From positions 102,533 through 166,532 of the IMG/VR virus record IMGVR_UViG_3300025168_000033: DNA of 64,000 nucleotides, one strand, 5' to 3'. The DNA comes from a virus. A program made the position numbers and the translations under genes. Positions 38,280 through 47,407 of this stretch are shown piece after piece. Numbering within the stretch: position 1 is the first letter of the stretch; each line of letters begins with the position of its first letter. Under the pieces are notes generated by a model that saw only the letters and a program-made list of their open reading frames with translations, ran no database searches and was not told where the DNA came from.

Positions 38280-39242
38280 TCATCCTCTAATTAATCTAAC
38301 CCAAGTGTTATCAGCTACTGCTGTAAACCAATAGTCACCATTATAATGTGATTGTCCTTGGTAAGTTCCTGTTATTGTTGAACCTGTATACACACCATTA
38401 ACATTCCAATTAGAAGTAGTATTCAATAAAGTTGCTACAGAACCAGTGCTTGAAATATATTGATCTATTATTGGAACTTCTGTAATTTGTCCAGTTCCAG
38501 CACTAGTTTTACCTAGCATACAGGCTTGGGAAACATCTTGCATCTTAGAATAGGTAACCTTATCAGCTCCTATAGTAATTACTCCAGCATTAGTTATTGT
38601 AGCATCACCACTCATTGCTACCGATGCAGCAGCATTTGAGGCATCACCTACAAATATTTGACCATTATTTAATGCAGGTATAGATGACGTAAGATCTAAT
38701 AATCCTTGAACTGTATCTTTCTTTAAATTATCTGAATCACTAGCATCACCATAAATAATATAATCACTAGCAGTAATAGTTGTATCGGTTCTATTACTAA
38801 TCGATGTCTTAGCTAAAACCTGAGCACCATCAGCAGTTGAAGTAACTTCTCCTGTATGATTTGGATGCACATAATTATTTGCACCCGCGGTAACATTTAT
38901 TAAAGTTAATATTGCAGCGGCATCTAATTCCTGTACTACACTTCCAGCACCATTATCATTTCCTAAAATAACATTATTTGCAGCAACATTCTGTATATTC
39001 GAATAATTAATTGTTCCTACCTGAATATTATCAGCATTAACGGTTATTGTTGCATCGGCGGCAGCAATATTATATTGACTACTAGAAAATACCATTCCAG
39101 CACCGCCAGCACCTGACAATTGACCGTAATTTATTCCGTCTGTTGCTGCCGTACCCGCGGCAAGATTCTCTACTTTTTTTGAAGAACCTGTAAATGTTAT
39201 TTTACTGTCATAAGATATTTGACCATTCTTTAACTTTGGCAT
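38280..39242 (-). CDS. tail fibre protein
   Basis: A 320-aa protein beginning MPKLKNGQISYDSKITFTGS. It contains Ala/Asn/Thr-rich short repeats (AADATITVNADNIQVGTINY; GDATITNAGVITIGADKVTY) and a C-terminal adhesive-type segment (YNGDYWFTAVADNTWVRLIR). The repeat type matches the 538-aa fibre. It lies between the BspA-like fibre and the collagen-like fibre with gaps of 15-24 nt. Probable trimeric fibre segment. Confidence 0.77.
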   Translation of the reverse strand: MPKLKNGQISYDSKITFTGSSKKVENLAAGTAATDGINYGQLSGAGGAGMVFSSSQYNIAAADATITVNADNIQVGTINYSNIQNVAANNVILGNDNGAGSVVQELDAAAILTLINVTAGANNYVHPNHTGEVTSTADGAQVLAKTSISNRTDTTITASDYIIYGDASDSDNLKKDTVQGLLDLTSSIPALNNGQIFVGDASNAAASVAMSGDATITNAGVITIGADKVTYSKMQDVSQACMLGKTSAGTGQITEVPIIDQYISSTGSVATLLNTTSNWNVNGVYTGSTITGTYQGQSHYNGDYWFTAVADNTWVRLIRG

Positions 39243-39266
39243 ACTGTGTTTTATATTTTGTTTTTA

Positions 39267-41807
39267 TTATACTTGTTGTTCATAGTAAAATGATATTAAA
39301 TCTGTTGTTGTAAGATCCATTCCATATATAGTTCCATTCCAATAGAACTTATCACCGAATACTATATCAACCCAATTTTTTGCAGGTGATGTAGAAGTAG
39401 AACTAAAGTATCCATCACAACCAGTTTTAGTTCCATCACCTAACTTGATAATCTGACCATTAATAGTTACAAATACATGGCCATCATTAGCCGGCGTTTT
39501 AGATATTATTGTGCCTGTATCGGCATCATCACCAGTAGTTGCAGCAGATGCCATATTCTTATTAAAGCCTGTTGAAAATGTTCCAGCGCCATCAGCACCA
39601 GTCATTCCTGTAGATCCAGTAGCTCCAGCAACGCCAATACCTGTCATTCCAGTAGGACCTGTAGCTCCAATACCAACAAGCTTAGTTAAGTTAGCATCAA
39701 AATTATTATATGTTATTGTGACTGCTTGATCTGCCTTTAAACGAATTTCAACTACATCATTAGCAACTAATGTTAATAATTTTGACATGGAAAACGAATA
39801 ATTAAATCCACTAGTTTCAAAGAAATTTGATGTGTCTGATCCAGCAATCAATAATCCATTTACATATATTGCAGCTGAAATATTTACATTATTCTGATTA
39901 GCTGATAATGAAAATGTAGCATCAAATTGATAAGCTCCACCATACAGTGTAGGAATTGTAAAATTATCACCAATTATACCTGATCCAGTTGCATATACAA
40001 GCCATCTATATTCACCTCTGGCAGTTCCAGTAATTCCGACATAAGATGTTGTAATTGCCGCAGTAGTTGAACTACCAGACGCAATACTCCATTCTCCATA
40101 GGTAACATCACCAGATACCTGTATCTCTGCACCAGTTGCACCAGCAGAACCAGTAGCACCTTTAAGACTAATAGGAGTTACTCCGGCAAATGTACCAGAG
40201 TTTTTAGGTCCGAAAAGTACAGTTTGAGATGTATCTAACCAGTAGTCACCAGTAGAGCCTAGACTATCATCAAAAGGTGCAACTCCTCTTATTATTCGTG
40301 TCCCTGTACCAGTAGGACCAGTAATTCCTGTTGCGCCTGTTTCACCAGCGCCTGGAATTCCAACAGCTACTACAGACCAGTCAACAGATGAATATGGTCC
40401 AATAAAAGATTTATATAATGGAGCTCCTAGTGATATAGTACCATTGAAACCGTTATATGCAATTACTATAGATTCTGTAAAATGAGAAATATCAACTGAA
40501 TCTATTATTCTAACTCTTTGTCCGGGTGCAAAATTTCTCAGTAATGGCAGAGTCCCAGTTAAAGTTATAGCTGTATTGTCTATTTCTATCGCTGGTCCTT
40601 GGTATCTTGTAAATAGACCACCACCACCTGTAGCACCTGTAGGCCCAGGCAAACCTGCACCTGTTTCACCAGTAGCTCCAGTAATATCTAATGATGTCGA
40701 TGGCCAATTGCCGGAAGTTTTAGGACCGTATAATTGTTTAGTAGAAGTATCTAACCAATAGTCACCATCACTACCAATAGCATTAGCTGGTGGTGTAATT
40801 CCATTTAGAATTGCGGCACCGTCAGGACCAGTCATTCCTGTTGCTCCTGTTTCACCAGCACCTGTTTCACCAGTAATACCTATACCAGCCATACCTGTAA
40901 TAGAAATATCCCAAGTATTTGATGAATATGAGCCAGACCCCCAGGTTCTATATAACGGTGCATCTAAAACTATTGCACCCGTAGAATTATCGTATGAAAA
41001 TATTTGAGATTCAAAAAATTTAGTAATATCATTAGGATTCACAACTCTAACTCGTTGACCAGCAATAAATGCTCTATTTATAGGGGTTGTAGCTGGAAAT
41101 GATACAGCAACACTCTGAACAACAATACTAGTTGCATTATACTTTGCAGTATAATCTGAGCCAGCACCAGTCATTCCTGTCATTCCAGTCATTCCAGTAG
41201 CACCGGTTTCACCCGCACCAGTCATTCCTGTCATACCTGTCATACCAGTAGGGCCTGGAACATTTGATACTCCGTCAGCACCAGTCATTCCAGTAGCACC
41301 AGTCACACCACCACCAGTCATTCCTGTCATACCTGTCATACCAGTAGGGCCTGGAACATTTGATACTCCAGGAATTCCTCGAAGTCCATCAGCACCTGTC
41401 ATACCGGTAGCACCTGTCATACCTGTCATACCAGTCATACCAGTCATTCCAGTAGATCCAGCAGGACCAGGCACAATAGAATCAGCACCTGTCATTCCTG
41501 TCATTCCTGTAGCACCGGCAGGACCAGCACCTACACCGGTTTCTCCAGCAGGACCTTGAGTTCCGTTACCTATAGATTCCCAGTCGTCAGTAGCATCAAA
41601 TGTAGAAAATGTAAGAACATCCCTTTTTGCTCGCCACCAGCTTACTGAACCTGAACCTGCATTTTCATAGAGTACAGTCATACCCTCAAGATAAGGATAA
41701 TTTTGAGTCCATTCATTAGGATATCGCCAGTTATTATCGTGTTCGGCATGAGTTAGATTTCGATCTATATCTAATCTAAAAATTACCTTATTTGGTTTAT
41801 TAGCCAT
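39267..41807 (-). CDS. collagen-like tail fibre with Gly-Met-Thr triplets
   Basis: An 846-aa protein. The N-terminus (FRLDIDRNLTHAEHDNNWRY) is followed at residues ~80-215 by collagen-like triplets dominated by GMT, GAT, GAD and GPA. Shorter triplet blocks recur near 300, 370, 480 and 720. Between them are two similar beta modules (RVRVVNPNDITKFFESQIFS; RVRIIDSVDISHFTESIVIA), each followed by a WLDTS...GPKNSG-type segment, so the protein is internally duplicated. The C-terminus (GDKFYWNGTIYGMDLTTTDL) is a typical fibre tip. Likely a long flexible trimeric fibre. Confidence 0.85.
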   Translation of the reverse strand: MANKPNKVIFRLDIDRNLTHAEHDNNWRYPNEWTQNYPYLEGMTVLYENAGSGSVSWWRAKRDVLTFSTFDATDDWESIGNGTQGPAGETGVGAGPAGATGMTGMTGADSIVPGPAGSTGMTGMTGMTGMTGATGMTGADGLRGIPGVSNVPGPTGMTGMTGMTGGGVTGATGMTGADGVSNVPGPTGMTGMTGMTGAGETGATGMTGMTGMTGAGSDYTAKYNATSIVVQSVAVSFPATTPINRAFIAGQRVRVVNPNDITKFFESQIFSYDNSTGAIVLDAPLYRTWGSGSYSSNTWDISITGMAGIGITGETGAGETGATGMTGPDGAAILNGITPPANAIGSDGDYWLDTSTKQLYGPKTSGNWPSTSLDITGATGETGAGLPGPTGATGGGGLFTRYQGPAIEIDNTAITLTGTLPLLRNFAPGQRVRIIDSVDISHFTESIVIAYNGFNGTISLGAPLYKSFIGPYSSVDWSVVAVGIPGAGETGATGITGPTGTGTRIIRGVAPFDDSLGSTGDYWLDTSQTVLFGPKNSGTFAGVTPISLKGATGSAGATGAEIQVSGDVTYGEWSIASGSSTTAAITTSYVGITGTARGEYRWLVYATGSGIIGDNFTIPTLYGGAYQFDATFSLSANQNNVNISAAIYVNGLLIAGSDTSNFFETSGFNYSFSMSKLLTLVANDVVEIRLKADQAVTITYNNFDANLTKLVGIGATGPTGMTGIGVAGATGSTGMTGADGAGTFSTGFNKNMASAATTGDDADTGTIISKTPANDGHVFVTINGQIIKLGDGTKTGCDGYFSSTSTSPAKNWVDIVFGDKFYWNGTIYGMDLTTTDLISFYYEQQV
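41217..41369. repeat. exact 57-bp direct repeat inside the collagen-like gene
   Basis: Two identical 57-bp copies at 41217-41273 and 41313-41369 lie within a wider field of 9-bp Gly-x-y codon repeats. They encode the same collagen-like block. Exact identity at the DNA level points to recent duplication or gene conversion. Confidence 0.85.
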
Positions 41808-41872
41808 TTATTGAAGTTTTTCTTTTTTTATATATTCAAGTTCAATTTTTAGTATTATTCATTTATCAATTA

Positions 41873-42772
41873 CTATAGTAGATAAGGAGTAATGTTAATA
41901 TCATCACTTAAAGTAAGCCCCCACGGATATGTAACAGTTAATGTAATATGCATATATGCATACTGAGAAATAATTGCGTTACCAGTTAAAGATCCATTTA
42001 ACGATAATGTCGGTGTTAACGATCTAGAATTAGATATTATCAATTTATCATTTTGTAAATTAAGTGGGTACGGTGGCGTAGCATCAGTTATTGTCCATAA
42101 AACTGTAGTACCCGGAAAACCTGTATGAGTAGCACCTGTAAGATTTAGCGGAAAATCACTTAAATATAATTTACCTGCTGCTGGCCAACCAAGCCAATTA
42201 CTTCCCGGACCAGCATAAACACCAGCTTCTACCGGATCAATGTCTGGATATATCACTGTTGGTGTTGAAAGAGCTTTATCATTTTTACAGTTATAATGTT
42301 TATCAACATAACAAGCATTAACATAGCATTCATTCATTAAATCTACAGTAGCCTTTAAGTCACTTATATATTTCTTGAATATTGAAATTAATTGTTTTTT
42401 GAATCTTTCAATTTCTTCAGAATAAAATGATTTATTTAAACCATTATATCTAACTCTATCAGAAATTCTAATAGTTCCATCAATATCGGATAATTTAAAT
42501 TCATTAAAAAATGGTAAATTGTTATTTGTAATAAGAACTTCGGCTATTAACGAAAGATCACCATACATACATTTACGAGCATTTTTTGATAACAATACAT
42601 CAGGATATCGAGAAGACATTCCTTCAACTGAAGCTATTGTTTCAGTATATTTCTCACCCTTAATATATCTTGTGAATTTTAATTTAATATTTTTTGAACT
42701 AAAATTCTGTTTACGTTTTAAGGATAGTAAGAAATCTTGATTAAATTTAACGATGTTTATATCCGCGCTCAT
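41873..42772 (-). CDS. fibre-region protein of unknown function
   Basis: A 299-aa protein. Residues 1-150 are mixed alpha/beta and basic (VKFNQDFLLSLKRKQNFSSK; FKKQLISIFKKYISDLKATV). Residues 160-170 have CYVNACYVDKHYNCKNDK with three Cys. Residues ~190-299 are beta-rich and end in TVTYPWGLTLSDDINITPYL, resembling a Bacteroidota-type beta sandwich. It is the first gene of the fibre block and follows a strong palindrome. It may be a fibre-attachment protein; not recognised. Confidence 0.6.
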   Translation of the reverse strand: MSADINIVKFNQDFLLSLKRKQNFSSKNIKLKFTRYIKGEKYTETIASVEGMSSRYPDVLLSKNARKCMYGDLSLIAEVLITNNNLPFFNEFKLSDIDGTIRISDRVRYNGLNKSFYSEEIERFKKQLISIFKKYISDLKATVDLMNECYVNACYVDKHYNCKNDKALSTPTVIYPDIDPVEAGVYAGPGSNWLGWPAAGKLYLSDFPLNLTGATHTGFPGTTVLWTITDATPPYPLNLQNDKLIISNSRSLTPTLSLNGSLTGNAIISQYAYMHITLTVTYPWGLTLSDDINITPYLL

Positions 42773-42807
42773 AGAATCTATGATTTTATTTATATATCAT
42801 AGATTCT
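42773..42807. promoter_or_regulatory. 11-bp palindrome with TATAAATA in its loop
   Basis: A perfect inverted repeat, AGAATCTATGA (42773-42783) and TCATAGATTCT (42797-42807), encloses a 13-nt loop. On the minus strand the loop contains TATAAATA (42787-42794), the T4-type late promoter core. The palindrome touches the start codon of the 299-aa gene and separates the enzyme operon from the fibre operon. There is no T-run after it, so it is not a standard terminator. It may be an operator, an RNA processing hairpin or a late promoter. Confidence 0.6.
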
Positions 42808-42834
42808 AATCAGCTATTTTCAATAAAACTTATA

Positions 42835-43323
42835 TTAAATCCACGGAGATGTAGATTTATCAAATGACAATTCTACTAAAGTTTCCATGTTACCTACACT
42901 TACTCCAGCAGTTTTAAACATGCCAAAATGAGACTGATCTCTGTAATCATCAATCCAATATACATGCTTGAATCCAGAATTAATTAAAACCTTAGAACAC
43001 ATTTTACAAGGACTTAATGTTAATAGAACAATATAATTTTCAGGATCCTTTTCTTGGAATTTTGCAATCATATTAATTTCTGCATGAATAAATCCACTGC
43101 ATCCAGGATCCAGTGATTCTTCTTCAGTTCCAGTTTCTTCCTTTATAGTGTCGCCTTTAAACGATCCGTTATAGCCAAATGACGCTATTCTACTAAAGTC
43201 ATTTCTTAATGCCATGCATCCAACTTTTACTGTTGTTGCTGTAGATAGATTTGCAATCTGCTTTACTATTGTTGCATAGGTTGCAAGCTTATGAGATTTT
43301 CTTTTTATTTTTTCAATATCCAT
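42835..43323 (-). CDS. dCMP deaminase
   Basis: A 162-aa cytidine/deoxycytidylate deaminase. The zinc site is visible as HAEINMI (His and catalytic Glu) and SPCKMC (two Cys) at about residues 85-115. A second Cys/His-rich loop precedes it (DPGCSGFIHAE). The enzyme turns dCMP into dUMP and so balances dCMP (substrate of the hydroxymethylase) against dUMP/dTMP. It is the last gene of the nucleotide/sugar operon. The start overlaps the 83-aa gene by 19 nt. Confidence 0.9.
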   Translation of the reverse strand: MDIEKIKRKSHKLATYATIVKQIANLSTATTVKVGCMALRNDFSRIASFGYNGSFKGDTIKEETGTEEESLDPGCSGFIHAEINMIAKFQEKDPENYIVLLTLSPCKMCSKVLINSGFKHVYWIDDYRDQSHFGMFKTAGVSVGNMETLVELSFDKSTSPWI

Positions 43324-43556
43324 TTTCTATTTTTTACGTCCAATTCACCATTACCATATTTAATATCTAGTTCTTCTTTGAATTTATCATCAAGTTCTCT
43401 AAGTGTATTTATTCTATCTATTAATAAGTCTTTTTCTTGATGTAAACTTTCAATATCTTTTAATACAAGATCAAGGCTATTATGAAGTTCTTTATAAGAA
43501 TTCAAAAATACATCTATCTTCATTTCATCTAATTCATCGAGATTATATTCTTTCAT
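43305..43556 (-). CDS. small coiled-coil protein
   Basis: An 83-aa, highly charged helical protein (LDLVLKDIESLHQEKDLLID; INTLRELDDKFKEELDIKYG), a likely coiled coil. It overlaps the upstream NTase-kinase gene by 4 nt and the downstream deaminase by 19 nt, so it belongs to the operon. Not recognised. Confidence 0.62.
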   Translation of the reverse strand: MKEYNLDELDEMKIDVFLNSYKELHNSLDLVLKDIESLHQEKDLLIDRINTLRELDDKFKEELDIKYGNGELDVKNRKWILKK

Positions 43557-45157
43557 TTTAAATATTTTGTAAGTAATTGCATTCCGTAAAAATAAGAAGC
43601 AATAACCTTGTTAGGATTATTTTTAATGTAATAAGGCAATTTAAGCCAGATCAAACCAACTAATATTTTCACATCAATATCATCAGTAATTTTATCTAGA
43701 TCCTGACCTTCAATATCAAATTTAATTTCATCACCATCAATTTTAAATTTAAAGTTTTTGTCTAGATTAAAATGTGAATATCCAGACAAGCCATAAGCAA
43801 ATTTAGCATGATCATAATTAGTATCGCCATAGAAATTAGAATTCCCAAATCGACCACGTGGATCAATGAATTTTACTTCATGATAATATGATTCCATAGT
43901 TTGCCAATCCAATGTAAATTGATGTTCTATTCTTTTAGCCATGATATTTGACGAATTAGGATCGCCATGAATCAATCCCCAGTTATAGGTTTTAGATTTC
44001 AAATACATCAATAATTTATCCATCATTGAATAGAAATCACCTATTAAAACACCGTTAACTCGTGTAATATTCTTTGGAATCAAATATTCAATCTTGCTAT
44101 ATCTTTCAATAGGAACACGATAATATTCTTCAAATATATCAGCATTGAATTTTACCTTTTCAATATTAGATTCAGATAATTTTTCAATTGCTTCAAATAC
44201 GTCCGATGTCAATTTTGAATCTTCTGGCATTTCATGAATAGTTTGATATCCAGTAGTTTTAAGATTTTCCATTTCAATGCAATCCATATCAGCATTTAAA
44301 ATTTTAGGAAATGATTCACTTGAATTTTTAATTGCATGACAATAAAAATTAGATTCATGTTGCATAACCCTTTTACCGTAATCCGATATAGATTTTTTAT
44401 AGACTATAGATTCAGTAAATACAATATCATTAAACCATCGTTGTTCTACAGATTGAGATTCTAGATATTTTTCATATTTAGGAATATCACCTATATCGTC
44501 AATTGAAATTATGGATTCAGAAATAAATCTTCCCCAGCTATCGTAAGATCCAGTAGGATATTTTTCAATTGCATACATTAAATAATCTACAAAATCTATT
44601 TCATTATCGTCATTAATTACTAAGCTATAAAAGTCTTCAATAGATTTTATTTCTAATTCTTTATATTTGTAAAGACCCATGATATTTCCTTCATGACCAG
44701 GAGAATATTTTATTGTATTATCTTCAAGTCCATATCTATGAACTTTATTAGAATCAGTATAAACCTGAATCATTGCATTTTCAATATCAGCTAGCTTAGA
44801 TTTTTGATGAGGAACAATATCAGACCAGCTTAAAAATACATCTTTTAAATATTCTGGATGCTGATTTAATATCCAGTAGATAGTTCTAAAAGTACCATCA
44901 GTCTTTGGATAATATGCAAGTTTAATATTTCTATTTGAATGAAATACGTTCAAGTATTTTTGTATCATATTAACATAAGATTCCTCACTTAATACAATCA
45001 TCATTTCCTGTACTTCTTCATTTTCAAACCAGTATTCAACTAATTTATCAAGCATGGTTTGATTGCCAAGACTAAGAAGCAATTTAGGATATTGACCTTG
45101 AGTATATGTATGTAAACGACTACCTAATCCACCTGCAAGTATTAATGCTTTTGTCAT
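43553..45157 (-). CDS. sugar nucleotidyltransferase fused to APH/choline-kinase-like kinase
   Basis: A 534-aa two-domain enzyme. Residues 1-235 form a nucleotidyltransferase with LILAGGLGSRLHTYTQGQYP-K at the N-terminus (GGxGxR...PK loop) and SWSDIVP as a metal-site candidate. Residues ~270-534 resemble the aminoglycoside phosphotransferase/choline-kinase fold, with LIHGDPNSSNIMAK (HGDxxxxN catalytic loop) and FIDPRGRFG (DPRG replacing DFG). A kinase plus a nucleotidyltransferase on one chain can turn a free sugar into a nucleotide sugar in two steps. It follows the SIS isomerase gene by 4 nt. Confidence 0.82.
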   Translation of the reverse strand: MTKALILAGGLGSRLHTYTQGQYPKLLLSLGNQTMLDKLVEYWFENEEVQEMMIVLSEESYVNMIQKYLNVFHSNRNIKLAYYPKTDGTFRTIYWILNQHPEYLKDVFLSWSDIVPHQKSKLADIENAMIQVYTDSNKVHRYGLEDNTIKYSPGHEGNIMGLYKYKELEIKSIEDFYSLVINDDNEIDFVDYLMYAIEKYPTGSYDSWGRFISESIISIDDIGDIPKYEKYLESQSVEQRWFNDIVFTESIVYKKSISDYGKRVMQHESNFYCHAIKNSSESFPKILNADMDCIEMENLKTTGYQTIHEMPEDSKLTSDVFEAIEKLSESNIEKVKFNADIFEEYYRVPIERYSKIEYLIPKNITRVNGVLIGDFYSMMDKLLMYLKSKTYNWGLIHGDPNSSNIMAKRIEHQFTLDWQTMESYYHEVKFIDPRGRFGNSNFYGDTNYDHAKFAYGLSGYSHFNLDKNFKFKIDGDEIKFDIEGQDLDKITDDIDVKILVGLIWLKLPYYIKNNPNKVIASYFYGMQLLTKYLK

Positions 45158-45161
45158 CTTA

Positions 45162-45779
45162 TTATTTGTTTATTGTTTTTCCAATCGATCCACCTGGATG
45201 ATTGATTCCAAAATGTTCTTGTGTAAATTTTAAATCCTGTGATGCAGCTACACCAACAATATCACCAACCATTTGTATAGTTAATGCTGATATAGTAGGA
45301 ACCATATTATGCGGATCCAGTTCTTCGCCTATATGTAAATGAATTACTTTATCACAATATAAATCAAAGAAATTATGTTTTTGTGAACAATCGATTCCCC
45401 ATACAGTTACATTAAAATGTTCCTTGTTATTATCGATATGTTGAAGTGTATTTATTAATTCAGCAGTATTTCCTGACTTAGATTGACATATTAATATGTC
45501 GCCTGGATTTAAGATTCCTAGATCACCATGTACCGCATGTACAGCATCCATAAAGAAAGATGGAATTCCTAGTGATGAAAATGATGCAGCTAATTTTTGA
45601 GCAGCATACACATTTTTTCCTATTCCTGTGAAAATAACTTTTCTGCCATTGATTTTTGCATCAACTACATCTTTAGTTAATTCACGAATTAAATTCATAG
45701 TATCTGTATTCGCTATAGAATTTAAACTTTGATTAAGACTACTTGTTCCTTTACGTATAATTGCTTCGATTCTTTCCAT
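45162..45779 (-). CDS. arabinose-5-phosphate isomerase-like SIS protein (KdsD/KpsF type)
   Basis: A 205-aa single SIS domain. The KdsD/GutQ signatures are present: VIFTGIGKNVYAAQKLAASF, FFMDAVHAVHGDLGIL, ICQSKSGNTAELINTL, and the C-terminal FGINHPGGSIGK. This family interconverts ribulose-5-phosphate and D-arabinose-5-phosphate. The CBS pair found in cellular KdsD is missing, as in minimal forms. The gene sits between the HAD gene (1-nt overlap) and the NTase-kinase gene. No KDO synthase is seen in this window, so arabinose itself is the likelier product. Confidence 0.88.
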   Translation of the reverse strand: MERIEAIIRKGTSSLNQSLNSIANTDTMNLIRELTKDVVDAKINGRKVIFTGIGKNVYAAQKLAASFSSLGIPSFFMDAVHAVHGDLGILNPGDILICQSKSGNTAELINTLQHIDNNKEHFNVTVWGIDCSQKHNFFDLYCDKVIHLHIGEELDPHNMVPTISALTIQMVGDIVGVAASQDLKFTQEHFGINHPGGSIGKTINK

Positions 45780-47407
45780 TAATAAATTAAAGTTTGTATA
45801 TAGTTATTATTCTTATTTTGTTTTAATGTTTCAAATGCTATGCAATCCGATGAAATAAAATTTACAATTTTAGGACACAATATAGACATTTCAATTAATG
45901 ATTGATGTAGTACTTCTTCGGGATTTTCATAAATCGGTATTGTCATATTTTCATGATTTACAATTTCATTAAGAACACTAAAGTATAATGACTTTTTATT
46001 GATATTCAAATCACTAGCAATATTTATAATTTCAACATTATCTGGTGTTTTTTCGATTATGCTAGCATCGTTTGGATTAGTTATAAGAATTGCATATTTA
46101 CCTGAAGCACTAAATAATCGCTTAACGATTCCATCAAAATTATAGCAAGGATCTGAAAGCCTAAATGGCATGAAAAAGACATGATCAAATTTATTAGAAG
46201 CTTCTTTAATTATTGATGTAATTTTATTTGTTTCTTCTGTCGTTAATAATGACTTAAAGAATTCCTGTTGAATTTTCAAGAACTTACTATTTGAAATATT
46301 ATCATCAACAATTACGTTTGCATCAATAGTTAAATACTCTTCATTATCTGAATTATGTTTCATGAAATCTTTTTGATTCTCGTTTAATACAAATATTTGA
46401 TTTTCTGTATTTATTGCCCTTTCATATTGAGCATTAAAAAATGAATCTATAAACCATCTTTCAATATTGAAGTTTTGTGAGATATTAAAATTGTAATATC
46501 CATGATTGTGTTTAGATAAATCAATTCCTTCAAAGTCTGATATAACAGCATCATAAGAGTTACTTGCGCCATATTTACCATTGAACAATTTTCTATTTTC
46601 ATAAGCATTAATACCATAATCAATAGGTATAAATGTAATTCTATCAGCAAACGTAGGTCTAACAAATTTTAAAAGAATTTCCATTTGATCCTCGTCAATA
46701 TTTTTAGGTATTGTTATATCAAATTGTGACCATGAATTAGATTCACATATTCCATAAATTCTATGTAACGTTAAATTCAAGTTGCCATCCAATAATGGAT
46801 TGTAAGTTTCATCAGAATGATTACGCATTGAATATTGCTGAATAAACAAAATCTTATTAAATCTACGATCAATAAAGGTTTCTACAAATGATGCTTGATG
46901 TGATTTTTTTACTATTGTATCTGCAATTCTATCGAGAGGAATATCAATAAATACAAATTTGGATAAAACATGTAAAGCCATATCCATAAAGAAATAATCC
47001 GACGTATTATATTTACTTTTAAAATCTAAATGCGGCGTAAATATGCTATGAGCATTTGCTGTTGTAATAGCATAAGTATTTCTAAAGACATCAATATCAT
47101 AAATATCGTCACCAACATAAATACATTCATCAAGATTAAATTTAGCTTTTAATGTTGATAATTTTTTATGTGATTTAACAAATAATATTTCTGTAATTTT
47201 AAGATTTTTACAGAATCTTTGAGTTATAGCCTGTCCATTTTTAGTGCTATCACCTGTAATAATGTATATGTCAAATCTATTATCTACTAGAATATCTACC
47301 GCATGTCTGATACCCCAAGGGAAGGTTTTTAAAGCCTTCCCGTGTTCATCATAAATCATGTTCGATGCAAATACACCATCGAAATCCATAATAATTTTGT
47401 TTCTCAT
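45779..47407 (-). CDS. KdsC-like HAD phosphatase fused to a large C-terminal domain
   Basis: A 542-aa protein. Residues 1-150 form a HAD domain of the KdsC type: IIMDFDGVFASNMIYDEHGK (DxD nucleophile), YIITGDSTKNGQAI (motif II), VKSHKKLSTL (Lys of motif III) and CIYVGDDIYDID (motif IV). Residues ~165-542 are a separate alpha/beta domain. It contains FIQQYSMRNHS and, late, KFDHVFFMPFRLSDPCYNFD and ENPEEVLHQSLIEMSILCPK, which could be a GT-B-like fold. The HAD could dephosphorylate a sugar phosphate such as arabinose-5-phosphate; the C-terminal domain is unassigned. It overlaps both neighbours. Confidence 0.75.
   Translation of the reverse strand: MRNKIIMDFDGVFASNMIYDEHGKALKTFPWGIRHAVDILVDNRFDIYIITGDSTKNGQAITQRFCKNLKITEILFVKSHKKLSTLKAKFNLDECIYVGDDIYDIDVFRNTYAITTANAHSIFTPHLDFKSKYNTSDYFFMDMALHVLSKFVFIDIPLDRIADTIVKKSHQASFVETFIDRRFNKILFIQQYSMRNHSDETYNPLLDGNLNLTLHRIYGICESNSWSQFDITIPKNIDEDQMEILLKFVRPTFADRITFIPIDYGINAYENRKLFNGKYGASNSYDAVISDFEGIDLSKHNHGYYNFNISQNFNIERWFIDSFFNAQYERAINTENQIFVLNENQKDFMKHNSDNEEYLTIDANVIVDDNISNSKFLKIQQEFFKSLLTTEETNKITSIIKEASNKFDHVFFMPFRLSDPCYNFDGIVKRLFSASGKYAILITNPNDASIIEKTPDNVEIINIASDLNINKKSLYFSVLNEIVNHENMTIPIYENPEEVLHQSLIEMSILCPKIVNFISSDCIAFETLKQNKNNNYIQTLIY

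Noticed and set aside
41150-41560. CRISPR-like short repeats
   Set aside because: The 9-bp periodicity comes from Gly-x-y codons within an open frame; there are no unique spacers of constant length.
43553-45779. Lipopolysaccharide KDO synthesis by the KdsD/KdsC homologues
   Set aside because: No KDO-8-phosphate synthase, CMP-KDO synthetase or KDO transferase is seen in the window, and the operon contains a base hydroxymethylase-type enzyme and a dNMP kinase instead. Kept only as an alternative.
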